64,000 bases of DNA from Candidatus Woesearchaeota archaeon CG10_big_fil_rev_8_21_14_0_10_44_13. GTDB taxonomy: Archaea > Nanobdellota > Nanobdellia > Woesearchaeales > UBA12501. Positions 44,841 through 52,389 of this stretch are shown piece by piece; positions within the stretch are counted from its first letter, which is position 1; every line of letters starts with the position of its first letter. Below the pieces are notes generated by a model. The model made no database searches. It saw only the letters and a program-made list of their open reading frames with translations, and had not been told where the DNA came from. The translations under genes and the position numbers were made by a program. The stretch is taken from NCBI GenBank assembly GCA_002762985.1, contig PCXZ01000032.1, forward strand, positions 18,589 through 82,588, written 5' to 3'.

Positions 44841-45839
44841 ATGAACATTCCTTATGATATGGTTGTGGAAAAAATAAAAGAGAAAGGGCTGAGCGATGAG
44901 GAGATAAGCCTGAAGATAAAGCAGAAGATGGACCAGCTTTCGGGGCTTATATCAAAGGAAGGGGCAGCGCACATAATCGCAAATGAGCTTGGGATAAAGC
45001 TTGTTGACCAGGCTTCTGGCAGACTGAAGATAAAGAACCTTCTTATGGGCATGAGGAATGTCGAGATAGTAGGAAGGGTGCAGGAGATTTATGAGGCACG
45101 TGAATTCAAGACAGAGACAAGGACGGGCAAGGTCGGCTCATTGATATTGGGTGATGAGACCGGGACAGTAAGATTGGTCCTTTGGGGCGGCCAGGCCGAT
45201 AAGATGAAAGAGATAAACAAGGGGGATGTCGTGCAGATCGAAGCCGGCTATGTGAAACAGAACAACAACAGGATGGAAGTCCATCTTGGCGACAGGGGGA
45301 ACATGAAGATAAACCCTGAAGGCGAGAAGATTGCTGAAGTGAAGAAGGCTGAAGCAAAAAGAAAAAGCATCTCTGAGCTTAAGGAAGGGGATATAGATGT
45401 CGAGCTCTTTGGGACCATAGTCCAGATTTACGATCTCAGGTTCTTTGAGAGCTGCCCTCAGTGCGGCAAAAAATTGAAGCCCACAGAGACAGGGTTCATG
45501 TGCGAGGCCCACAGCAATGTCGTGCCTGCATATTCTTATGTCTTAAATATAGTTGTTGATGACGGCACAAGCAACATACGTTCTGTATTCTTCAGGAACC
45601 AGGTCGAAAGGCTGCTTGACAAGAGCCAGGAAGAGCTAGTGAAATACAAGGAATTCCCTGAGAAATTCGAGGAAGTCAAGCATGACCTGCTAGGGAAGCA
45701 GATAAAGGTTGTTGGCAAGATAAACAAGAACATGATGATGGACAGGATGGAATTCGTAGTGCAGAGGGTGTTCAATAATCCTGACCCTGATGAGGAGATA
45801 AAGAGATTGGAAGAGGTTAAAGGGTCAGGTTTGAGATGA
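44841..45839 (+). CDS. Replication protein A large-subunit-like OB-fold protein with zinc finger
   Basis: The 332-residue protein contains an N-terminal helical region and a first OB fold (about residues 70-160, NVEIVGRVQEI ... VGSLILGDETGTVRLVLWG). A second region has a zinc finger (CPQCGKKLKP ... FMCEAH), followed by an OB-type segment (YSYVLNIVVDDGTSNIRSVF). This layout is that of archaeal RPA single-stranded-DNA-binding proteins, which protect ssDNA in replication and repair. An RPA small-subunit-like gene lies at 63122 in the same window, next to mcm. Confidence 0.85.
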   Translation: MNIPYDMVVEKIKEKGLSDEEISLKIKQKMDQLSGLISKEGAAHIIANELGIKLVDQASGRLKIKNLLMGMRNVEIVGRVQEIYEAREFKTETRTGKVGSLILGDETGTVRLVLWGGQADKMKEINKGDVVQIEAGYVKQNNNRMEVHLGDRGNMKINPEGEKIAEVKKAEAKRKSISELKEGDIDVELFGTIVQIYDLRFFESCPQCGKKLKPTETGFMCEAHSNVVPAYSYVLNIVVDDGTSNIRSVFFRNQVERLLDKSQEELVKYKEFPEKFEEVKHDLLGKQIKVVGKINKNMMMDRMEFVVQRVFNNPDPDEEIKRLEEVKGSGLR

Positions 45840-45863
45840 GATTTATGTTTTCTTAGTTCTCGG

Positions 45864-46233
45864 CAGCAGCAATATTGGCGGCGCTCACGGCCAACTTTTC
45901 TCCCTGCGACTAAAGTGCCGAAAGTCGAAAAGCTTGCCCTAAAGTCCAGAATTTGCTTCACATTCTGATAAAATATCAAACAATGCTAGCAAATTCTGTC
46001 CTTTCAGCGCGCCATTGCTGCTGAACGAAGTGAAGCAGCTAAGAAAACCGAAGGTTTTCTGTTGCTGCTGTATCGTTCGTCACGCCGCCCCAGCGCAGGC
46101 GAGGGAGGGGTTGTTGCCGAGCGAAGCGAGCGCAACTAGGAAAATCGCAATTTTCCGTTGCTCCCTACGGGAAACCCGAGCAGGACAAGCCGAGCATTGC
46201 GAGGCTTGGCCGTCTGCTGCCTGGGGCGGCGTG
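45864..46233. repeat. Hairpin-rich, GC-rich intergenic island
   Basis: The 470-base gap 45840-46307 carries nested perfect inverted repeats. CAGCAGCAAT at 45864-45873 pairs with 46014-46023, and CAGAATTTGC at 45947-45956 pairs with 45989-45998. A long hairpin spans 46023-46078 around AGAAAACC-GAA-GGTTTTCT (46042-46060). The 13-bp pair CACGCCGCCCCAG at 46081-46093 and 46221-46233 encloses further small hairpins (GGAAAAT/ATTTTCC, CAAGCC/GGCTTG). No open frame with family features is present. It may be a structured RNA or a non-autonomous mobile element; I could not match RNase P or SRP RNA motifs. Confidence 0.55.
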
Positions 46234-46307
46234 TTAACATTAGATGATTAAATATACAAAAAATAATCAAAAGTAATATAAACAACCAAACTAAAAAAGA
46301 TACTAAA

Positions 46308-46760
46308 ATGATGTTCAAGACCCATCTCGCATTCGGAGCATTGGCTGCCCTGTTCGCAATCCAGTACCTCAATCCGAGGAATCAGCTGCTGTTCTTCCTT
46401 GTCGTTGTCTTTGCGAGCTCATTGCCGGACATTGATTCCCCGGAATCCAAGATAGGGAGCAAAGTGAAGGTCATAGGGTGGCTGTTCGAACACCGCGGTT
46501 TCTTTCATTCGTTCATCGCCCTGGGATTGTTCTCGCTGCTGTTCTTCCTTGCGACAAAAAACGAGCTTTACTCGGCTGCCTTTTTCGCAGGCTATGCATC
46601 CCATATTGTGATTGATGCTTTCACGATAGAAGGGATTGCGCCATTGCATCCTGTCCTTAAAACAAGGCTCAAGGGCTTCATAAGGACAGGGCATTTCCTC
46701 GAGTTCATTGTTTTTATTGGATTGGTCGTGTTTGCTGTGATTAAGCTGGTTGGGATGTGA
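46308..46760 (+). CDS. Membrane-bound metal-dependent hydrolase family protein (YdjM/DUF457)
   Basis: The 150-residue protein has an early histidine (KTHLAFGAL), then LPDIDSPESKIG, HRGFFHSF and SHIVIDAFTIEGI with PLHP, the His/Asp motifs of the YdjM family, spread over four membrane segments. These proteins are thought to be membrane hydrolases that may act on lipids; the substrate is unknown. A TATA box at 46274-46283 about 30 nt upstream suggests a near-leaderless start at 46308 or the adjoining ATG at 46311. Confidence 0.8.
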   Translation: MMFKTHLAFGALAALFAIQYLNPRNQLLFFLVVVFASSLPDIDSPESKIGSKVKVIGWLFEHRGFFHSFIALGLFSLLFFLATKNELYSAAFFAGYASHIVIDAFTIEGIAPLHPVLKTRLKGFIRTGHFLEFIVFIGLVVFAVIKLVGM

Positions 46761-46814
46761 ATATCCTAAAGATAAAATCAAAAATTAGATTAGGATTTAT
46801 GGCTCTGAAAGTGC

Positions 46815-47495
46815 TTAATTTACCACAATGACAGAATCAACATCAGTTAAGTTAATAACAACTAATCCTTGGGTGGTTTTTAATTTAAATTGTGACATAT
46901 CAAAACTCATATCGGCAGAATTTTTTGATACCTTTCCTACGAAAACATCTCCTTTCTTCAGTTTGATATTTAATAATTTTCTATTGTATTGGGCATTTCG
47001 TATTTCTTCGTATCTTTTATCAATCATTAACCCCTTAATTTTTTGTAGTTTTTGCCTTTTCCATAATCTTTTGAATCGGTTAAATGAGAAATATTTCTTA
47101 TGATTATGCGAAACTTTTTTGAATAATATAAAATCTGAGAGAGTATAGGGTAAGTTGCCTAGTAAAGAAAGAATAAAAAGAAAAATGTTTATGCCCTCAG
47201 CAACCCCTATTGAAATTAACGCCAGTATCAAGGAATTTGAAATACTCATATTAGTTAATATTTGGTTAGGAGAATTGATTTTAAGAGATACATAATATGC
47301 AATAAAACTCCAAATTAAGGAGCCAGTCAAAATTGATAACCACCCAACATTTCCTAATCTATATCTTGTAGTTTTCTCAATTACTGGAAGCATCCAAAGA
47401 AAGGTTATAAATCCGATAAATCCTGGCAGAATAAATAGGATTATTGAAAGCATGGGTTCCTGAACCAACATAGCTAAAAATTCTTGCCATCCCAT
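46815..47495 (-). CDS. AT-rich membrane protein of unknown function (DUF6338-like)
   Basis: The 226-residue protein has three or four hydrophobic segments in the first half (ILFILPGFIGFITFLWML, ILTGSLIWSFIAYYVSLK, LILALISIGVAEGINIFLF). A basic helical linker and a small beta-rich C-terminal domain (LLNIKLKKGDVFVGKVSKNS ... VINLTDVDSVIVVN) follow. This resembles DUF6338 in layout, but I am not certain. The codons are much more AT-rich than those of neighbours, as in the homing endonuclease gene that follows, so it may be a recent arrival. Confidence 0.6.
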   Translation of the reverse strand: MGWQEFLAMLVQEPMLSIILFILPGFIGFITFLWMLPVIEKTTRYRLGNVGWLSILTGSLIWSFIAYYVSLKINSPNQILTNMSISNSLILALISIGVAEGINIFLFILSLLGNLPYTLSDFILFKKVSHNHKKYFSFNRFKRLWKRQKLQKIKGLMIDKRYEEIRNAQYNRKLLNIKLKKGDVFVGKVSKNSADMSFDMSQFKLKTTQGLVVINLTDVDSVIVVN

Positions 47496-47687
47496 ATTAA
47501 AAAAGGATTATTGTATTATGCTTATAAATTTTACTAAGTGGCCCATCTTCATGGCTCTTAACTCACTAATATTAGGTTCAGTCAAAACCCGCAAATCCTT
47601 CCATTTTCCCGCAAAAAAACGCTGTTTTAGCCCACTGGACACTGGACATGGGCGCGTGAGGTATTTAAACCGATTCTGAACTTATAT

Positions 47688-47750
47688 ATGTACTCCGTTC
47701 CTGGAGCCTTCCGCAAGGATGAGCTCATGATCAAGGGGACTGAAAAATGA
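47688..47750 (+). CDS. Possible short leaderless reading frame upstream of the homing endonuclease
   Basis: A 20-codon frame (MYSVPGAFRKDELMIKGTEK) starts about 22-25 nt after a TATA-like TATTTAAAC at 47662-47670. It ends in a TGA that overlaps a GAGGT ribosome site for the gene at 47763. The codon choice resembles the host genes rather than the AT-rich insert. It may be a leader peptide, a remnant of an interrupted gene, or chance. Confidence 0.25.
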   Translation: MYSVPGAFRKDELMIKGTEK

Positions 47751-47762
47751 GGTTTATTAAAA

Positions 47763-48563
47763 ATGGCTTGGAAAAAAGAAGAAGTAGAATATTTAAAGAA
47801 TAATTTTGCAGATTCTTCTGATACTGATTTATCTAAAAATTTAAATAAATCCCCTAACTCAATAAGAATAAAGGCAAGCAGACTAAATTTAAAAAAATAC
47901 TCTTCGATAAACAGGGGTAATCTAGAATTAAACAAAGAAGAAGAGCAGATTATTATTGGAGGTCTTCTCGGAGATTTGCATTGTAGAAAAACAAAAACCT
48001 CCATAAATGCAAGATTAGAAGGAGGGCATGGCGCAGAACAGAAAGGATATTTGATATATAAAATGGAGTTATTGAGAAACCTTAATTGGATTATATGGAA
48101 ATCAAAAAACGGAACATACCATTATCAAAGTAAATCTTATGCGTGTTTAAATTATTATCATAATCTTTTTTATCCTAATAATAAAAAAATAGTTAATCAA
48201 GAAATATTAAACAAGGTTGAGAGGTTAGGCTTATTAATTTGGTTCATGGATGATGGGTGTTATCGCAAAAGAGATAAAAATTCCTCCATTTACACAAATT
48301 GTTTTTCTTATTATGAGCAGACTCTTATGAAAGATTGGTTTGATAAAAAGTGGGGGCTTTCACCCAAAATTTATACTGCTAAAGACCCAAAGAATACCGA
48401 TGGTAATGTTAGGTATTATCTTGCATTTTCAGTTAAAGATACTATTAAATTGCGTGACCTGGTCAAAGATTTTGAAATTCCTGATTGCATGAGTTATAAA
48501 TTTCGATTCGCAGATTATATTTACCAAAACCCTACCCCTGGGATCTTAGCAATCCATAATTAA
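47763..48563 (+). CDS. LAGLIDADG homing endonuclease with N-terminal HTH
   Basis: The 266-residue protein begins with a GcrA-like helix-turn-helix (MAWKKEEVEYLKNNF, then LSKNLNKSPNSIRIKASRL). It carries two LAGLIDADG-type motifs, IIIGGLLGDLH near residue 63 and LIWFMDDGCY near residue 160. Each motif supplies an acidic metal ligand for cutting long DNA sites. It is free-standing: no intein splice motifs flank it, and no host gene is obviously split. Its AT-rich codons mark it as mobile. It may have entered together with the region from 46.8 kb. Confidence 0.82.
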   Translation: MAWKKEEVEYLKNNFADSSDTDLSKNLNKSPNSIRIKASRLNLKKYSSINRGNLELNKEEEQIIIGGLLGDLHCRKTKTSINARLEGGHGAEQKGYLIYKMELLRNLNWIIWKSKNGTYHYQSKSYACLNYYHNLFYPNNKKIVNQEILNKVERLGLLIWFMDDGCYRKRDKNSSIYTNCFSYYEQTLMKDWFDKKWGLSPKIYTAKDPKNTDGNVRYYLAFSVKDTIKLRDLVKDFEIPDCMSYKFRFADYIYQNPTPGILAIHN

Positions 48564-48606
48564 GGGGGTATTGAAATAAAATCCGAATAGGAAGGAGGTT
48601 GGTAAA

Positions 48607-48891
48607 ATGAATAAAAAGACAGAAGTAAAGAATCTGCCTGAAGCGAAATTCAGGGCAGGCGCTATATGCGCGACTGTGTGGAAAAACACAGGGAATATAG
48701 ACGGGAAGGAGACGTCCTACAAGACTGTCTCTTTCGAGCGCGGCTATAAGGACAAGGACGGCCAGTGGAAATCCACGACCTCATTGAGGGTCAATGATCT
48801 GCCAAGAGCAGAGGTTGTCCTGAAAAAGGCCTATGAATACCTTGTCCTGAAGGACCAGGGCAATGGCATAACTGAAGAGGTTGTTTGCTAA
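48607..48891 (+). CDS. Small conserved protein of unknown function
   Basis: The 94-residue protein (KFRAGAICATVWKNTG, SFERGYKDKDGQWKSTTSLR, VNDLPRAEVVLKKAYEYL) has the look of a widely distributed small protein seen in many archaea and some bacteria, with a curved beta sheet followed by a helix. Some relatives have been compared with single-stranded nucleic-acid-binding folds; I cannot confirm that. A strong GGAAGGAGGT site precedes the ATG. It lies upstream of radA and is followed by a T-rich terminator. Confidence 0.65.
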   Translation: MNKKTEVKNLPEAKFRAGAICATVWKNTGNIDGKETSYKTVSFERGYKDKDGQWKSTTSLRVNDLPRAEVVLKKAYEYLVLKDQGNGITEEVVC

Positions 48892-48928
48892 ACCCCAAAA
48901 TCTTTTATTTTTTTATTTTTCAGTATCT

Positions 48929-48945
48929 GCGGAAGTCTCTTCCGC
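48929..48945 (+). other. Small perfect hairpin upstream of radA
   Basis: GCGGAAG-TCT-CTTCCGC is a 7-bp stem with a 3-base loop, located after a T-rich terminator (48901-48920) and 30 nt before the radA start. It may belong to the radA leader. Confidence 0.35.
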
Positions 48946-48974
48946 AAGATTAATAAACAAAAAAGGTGATTAAT

Positions 48975-50030
48975 ATGGGAAGACACATGAAAATAGAAAG
49001 TGAGGATAAAGAAGCGGAAATGCCCCTTGTGGAAGGGCAGAATGATGATGAGAAGATAGACATAGAGGTAAAAGTGGCCCCTAAAGTGATGAAAAAGGCT
49101 GGCCTTGTGGAGGACCTTCCCGGGGTCGGTGCTGCAACTGCCCAAAAACTCAAAGATGCCGGATTTTCCGATCTCATAGGGATAGCCGTATCTTCGCCAG
49201 GAGAGATAATAGAAGCCACAGGCATAACAGAGGCTATTGCAAGAAAGATGATCCAGGCTGCAAGAGATAGCATGGATATGGGATTTGAGACGGGGGATAA
49301 TATCCTGAAGAAAAGGGAAAGAGTGATAAGGATAAAGACAGGCAGCGAAGAATTTGACAAACTCATGAACGGCGGCTTTGAGACGGGGGCGATAACTGAA
49401 TGTTTTGGGGAATTCGGCTCTGGAAAGACGCAGATCGGCCATCTTTTGGCAGTCAATGCCCAAAAACAGGAGGAAGATGCTGTTGTGTTCTATATAGACA
49501 CTGAAAACACGTTCAGGCCTGAGAGGATAAAGGAATTCGCAAAAGGCGCAGGCCTTGATCCTGAAAAAGTCTTATCCAATGTAAGAGTTGCAAGAGCCTT
49601 CAATTCAGACCACCAGATGCTTCTCGCAGAGAAGATAGATGAAACGATAAAAAAGGACAACCTGAAGGCGAGGATAGTGATAGTCGATTCATTGACAGCG
49701 CATTTCAGGGCAGAATTCATCGGCAGAGGGACATTGGCTGAAAGGCAGCAGAAGCTGAACAAGCATATGCACATGCTTCTCAAGCTTGCAGATACACATA
49801 ACCTTTGTGTTTATGTGACCAATCAGGTCATGTCAAAGCCGGATGTCTTCTTCGGCGACCCGACGCAGGCCATAGGGGGCCATATCGTCGCTCATGCGTC
49901 CACATTCAGGATCTACCTGAGAAAAGGCAAGAAAGGGAGCAGAGTCGCCAAGCTTATTGACTCACCAAGCCTGCCTGACGGAGAAGCATCATTCTATGTG
50001 ACGACAGAAGGCCTTAAAGACCTGACTTAA
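48975..50030 (+). CDS. radA: DNA repair and recombination protein RadA
   Basis: RadA is the archaeal RecA/Rad51 recombinase that forms filaments on single-stranded DNA and catalyses strand exchange. Visible parts: an N-terminal helix-hairpin-helix domain (LPGVGAATAQKLKDAGF), Walker A GEFGSGKTQ near residue 145, Walker B RIVIVDSLTAHFR, and the C-terminal ssDNA-loop region with SKPDVFFGDPTQAIGGHI. There is no intein. The start is set at 48975 because GGTGAT at 48965-48970 lies just before it; a GTG at 48966 is part of that site. Confidence 0.95.
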   Translation: MGRHMKIESEDKEAEMPLVEGQNDDEKIDIEVKVAPKVMKKAGLVEDLPGVGAATAQKLKDAGFSDLIGIAVSSPGEIIEATGITEAIARKMIQAARDSMDMGFETGDNILKKRERVIRIKTGSEEFDKLMNGGFETGAITECFGEFGSGKTQIGHLLAVNAQKQEEDAVVFYIDTENTFRPERIKEFAKGAGLDPEKVLSNVRVARAFNSDHQMLLAEKIDETIKKDNLKARIVIVDSLTAHFRAEFIGRGTLAERQQKLNKHMHMLLKLADTHNLCVYVTNQVMSKPDVFFGDPTQAIGGHIVAHASTFRIYLRKGKKGSRVAKLIDSPSLPDGEASFYVTTEGLKDLT

Positions 50031-50090
50031 GACAAAGGAATCTTTTTATTTTATTATTTTTTCTTATTTCTTTCTTATTCCATGATCAGA

Positions 50091-50951
50091 TCATTTTGCA
50101 GCAAGCTTGATTATATTGCAGGTATTGCAGATCTCGCCTCTTGAAGGCTCTCCGCAACTCTTGCAATATCTTATCTTCTTATCTGTATGATAGCGCTGCT
50201 TGAGTTTTGGCAAAACCCGCAGGAAATTCATGATGATATTCTCTTTTATCCTTGGATTATTCTTTTCAAGGCTGTCAAGGAAATCCGCAGTTTTCTTCCT
50301 GAACGCATCTGTCCTGCATGGGCAGGGGGCATATATCACATTGAATCGCTTTAGTTTTGAATATCTTATTATGTCATCCTCCTTGCAGAAATATAATGGT
50401 TTCACCCGGGGTATGAATTTCTCATCCTGCACAAGCCCGGATTTCGGGCCTAATCTCGCTGAAAGAGAAAGCTTATTCCTTAACAGGTTCATCATAAATG
50501 ACTGGGCCTCATCATCGAGGTTATGGCCAGTGACTATGCAGCTCGGCTTTATCCTCCTGGATTCCTTGTTCAACAGGTAGCGCCTCAAAACACCGCATAC
50601 TGCGCATGAATTCATGCTGACGCCGTTTTTCTTCAGGATCGACTGGATGAAGCATAACGATCTCCCAAATTTGTCCCTGAAAGAGATCTTATGCAGCTTT
50701 ATCCTCTGCTGCCTGCAGAAATTCTCGATGTTCTTCAGGTTTTCCTTTGTATAATTGCCTATCAACGCATCAACTGTTATAGCCTCTACATTGAAATCAT
50801 ATTTTTTCAGGATGTAAAGGATTGTCGTGCTGTCCTTCCCGCCAGAACAAGCCACGAGCACCTTATCATTGTTTGTGAAAAGGTTGTATATGTTTATAGT
50901 ATCAAGCACCTTTCTCTCGAATTCTAACTCAAAATCATCCCTTATGCTCAT
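50091..50951 (-). CDS. TtuA/TtcA-like tRNA thiolation PP-loop protein lacking the N-terminal zinc finger
   Basis: The 286-residue protein has the ATP-pyrophosphatase loop SGGKDS (residues 36-41). The [4Fe-4S]-type cysteines are C116 and C119 (SCAVCG) plus a third in PCPCR (C210/C212). A C-terminal zinc finger has C263, C266, C275 and C278. Enzymes of this group activate a tRNA base with ATP and insert sulfur. Ncs6/TtuA proteins usually open with a Cys-x2-Cys zinc finger before FERKV; here that finger is absent. The start overlaps the stop of the ThiI-like gene (ATGA), so both are made together, which supports joint function. Confidence 0.8.
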   Translation of the reverse strand: MSIRDDFELEFERKVLDTINIYNLFTNNDKVLVACSGGKDSTTILYILKKYDFNVEAITVDALIGNYTKENLKNIENFCRQQRIKLHKISFRDKFGRSLCFIQSILKKNGVSMNSCAVCGVLRRYLLNKESRRIKPSCIVTGHNLDDEAQSFMMNLLRNKLSLSARLGPKSGLVQDEKFIPRVKPLYFCKEDDIIRYSKLKRFNVIYAPCPCRTDAFRKKTADFLDSLEKNNPRIKENIIMNFLRVLPKLKQRYHTDKKIRYCKSCGEPSRGEICNTCNIIKLAAK

Positions 50952-51841
50952 CTGAACCCCTTCAGCTTTTCACTTATCTCTTTCTCATTGTAACTTATTA
51001 AAGGCGTCAAAATGACCATATCGGTCTCAATCTCCTTGTGCGGCCCTGAAAGATTCCCAATAGTATTGCCAATCGCTAATGCCCTGCACTGCATCTTTAA
51101 TGCCTTTGTTTGTATCTCGTTTATATCTTTTGCTATAACAATGGTTTTTGCACCATAATCTTCAAGCAGTTTTAGGCTTTTTTTGTCATTTGCAGATTTT
51201 TTCATTGATGCTTTCATCGATGAATACCTGAAGGGGTAGATATTGCAGCCGCGTTTCATCATCAATAACCCCGCAAGTATTGATTTGTCAAGCTCTTTCT
51301 TGTTTTTTTCTTCAATTATCAGGGCGACATTGCCTTCAATGCCTACAGGCAATCCGCCATGGCACTGCATCTTCTCTGTGAAGACATAAGCATGCTCTGA
51401 TATCTCTATGAAGATCTCGAGATCAGGATCCTTCAATTTCACCTTTTTTCCTGTTTTTTCGACAATATAAGCCCCTATTTCCCTTTCTATATCTGGGCTG
51501 GGCTTGAGCCTTTTCTGGGTCCTTTGGGCTGTAATCCTAAATGTCCTGAATCTTCTGCCTTTTGCCCGTTCAAGGGCCTCGCTTCCGATCTTATCCATAT
51601 CAAGATCAACCTCTTTTGCTATGCTCAATGAGGTTATGCCAAACACCTTTTTCAGCTTTTCCGCTGTTTTCTGCATATCCTTGGCATCTATATAAAGGAT
51701 GAACCTGCCGGAAGTCCTTTTTGGCCTGGCTTTCGCTATTCTTTCTATATTATCCAGGAGCTTATTCTCGAAATTGATCCTATTCTTGCCTTTAAGCGCA
51801 ATCTCGCCATACCTTATTATTATCGCTTCAGTGTCTGTCAT
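50948..51841 (-). CDS. ThiI-like THUMP protein with a degenerate PP-loop
   Basis: The N-terminal part matches ThiI: TEAIIIRYGEIALKGKNR, then the THUMP domain up to HAYVFTEKMQCHGGLPVGIEG. In active ThiI the next segment contains SGGxDS; here it reads EEKNKKELDKS, so the ATP site is gone, although following residues (LLMMKRGCNIYP, PLISYNEKEI) still follow the fold. The protein could bind tRNA without catalysing adenylation. I take the ATG at 51841 as the start by family comparison; ATGs at 51862 and 51883 are in frame and no ribosome site decides. It is coupled by ATGA to the PP-loop gene downstream. Confidence 0.78.
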   Translation of the reverse strand: MTDTEAIIIRYGEIALKGKNRINFENKLLDNIERIAKARPKRTSGRFILYIDAKDMQKTAEKLKKVFGITSLSIAKEVDLDMDKIGSEALERAKGRRFRTFRITAQRTQKRLKPSPDIEREIGAYIVEKTGKKVKLKDPDLEIFIEISEHAYVFTEKMQCHGGLPVGIEGNVALIIEEKNKKELDKSILAGLLMMKRGCNIYPFRYSSMKASMKKSANDKKSLKLLEDYGAKTIVIAKDINEIQTKALKMQCRALAIGNTIGNLSGPHKEIETDMVILTPLISYNEKEISEKLKGFR

Positions 51842-51911
51842 TTGCCTGATTGTATAATTCATATTTGTATGCTGTTTTTGCATTGTCGAATATCATTTGT
51901 AAATTGTAGAT

Positions 51912-51939
51912 TAAATCGTAAAAATCTCTTTACGATTTA
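51912..51939. promoter_or_regulatory. Perfect 11-bp inverted repeat between iscU and the ThiI-like gene
   Basis: TAAATCGTAAA (51912-51922) and TTTACGATTTA (51929-51939) flank six bases. It lies nine bases after the iscU stop on the minus strand and before the ThiI-like start, so it may end the isc message, attenuate it, or bind a regulator. Confidence 0.45.
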
Positions 51940-51947
51940 GCTTAATA

Positions 51948-52346
51948 TTATTTTCTGGTTTTTTTGCCTCTCTGCTTTTTCTCATAATCATCTATTGCCT
52001 TTTTCAGGCCGTCTGCGCCTAGAACAGAGCAGTGCATCTTAATGCCTGGCAGTCCGCCGAGCTCTTTCGCGATGTCCTTGGATGTGATCTTCTTTGCATC
52101 TGCGAGCTTCTTGCCTTTGGCTATCCTGCACAATGCCTCTGTGCTGCCTATGGCCGCGACGCAGCCGAAGGTCTTGAATCTTATGTCTGATATCCTGTCA
52201 TCCTTCACTGCAATCGATATCTTCATCATGTCGCCGCATACTGGATTGCCTACCTGGCCGACCCCAGATGCATTCTTCACATCGCCTGCATGTTTAGGGT
52301 TCTTGAAATAATCAAGAACTTTTTTTGTGTATTGTCCATGCTGCAT
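51948..52346 (-). CDS. iscU: IscU/NifU-type iron-sulfur cluster scaffold
   Basis: The 132-residue protein holds the three scaffold cysteines in family positions, C37 (PVCGD, with D39), C62 (FGCVAAIGS) and C106 (KMHCSVL). IscU assembles a [2Fe-2S] cluster from sulfur given by the cysteine desulfurase encoded just upstream. A GGAGGT site sits directly against the ATG at 52352, so the ATG six bases later (52346, MQHGQYTKK) is the better start. ISC-type genes are less usual than SUF in archaea. It is second-last of a minus-strand operon. Confidence 0.9.
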   Translation of the reverse strand: MQHGQYTKKVLDYFKNPKHAGDVKNASGVGQVGNPVCGDMMKISIAVKDDRISDIRFKTFGCVAAIGSTEALCRIAKGKKLADAKKITSKDIAKELGGLPGIKMHCSVLGADGLKKAIDDYEKKQRGKKTRK

Positions 52347-52389
52347 TTTCATACCTCCGCTGATTAGTTTAGCATGCTGATTTTTGAGA

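Noticed and set aside
45840..46307. RNase P RNA or SRP RNA in the hairpin island
   Set aside because: I could not find the conserved core motifs of either RNA on either strand by eye.
47640..47760. Box C/D small RNA upstream of the homing endonuclease
   Set aside because: CTGA and ATGA words are present, but not in an order or spacing that forms the C/D and C'/D' pairs.
48975..50030. Intein or intron in radA or mcm, suggested by the nearby homing endonuclease
   Set aside because: Both proteins are contiguous over all conserved motifs with normal lengths.
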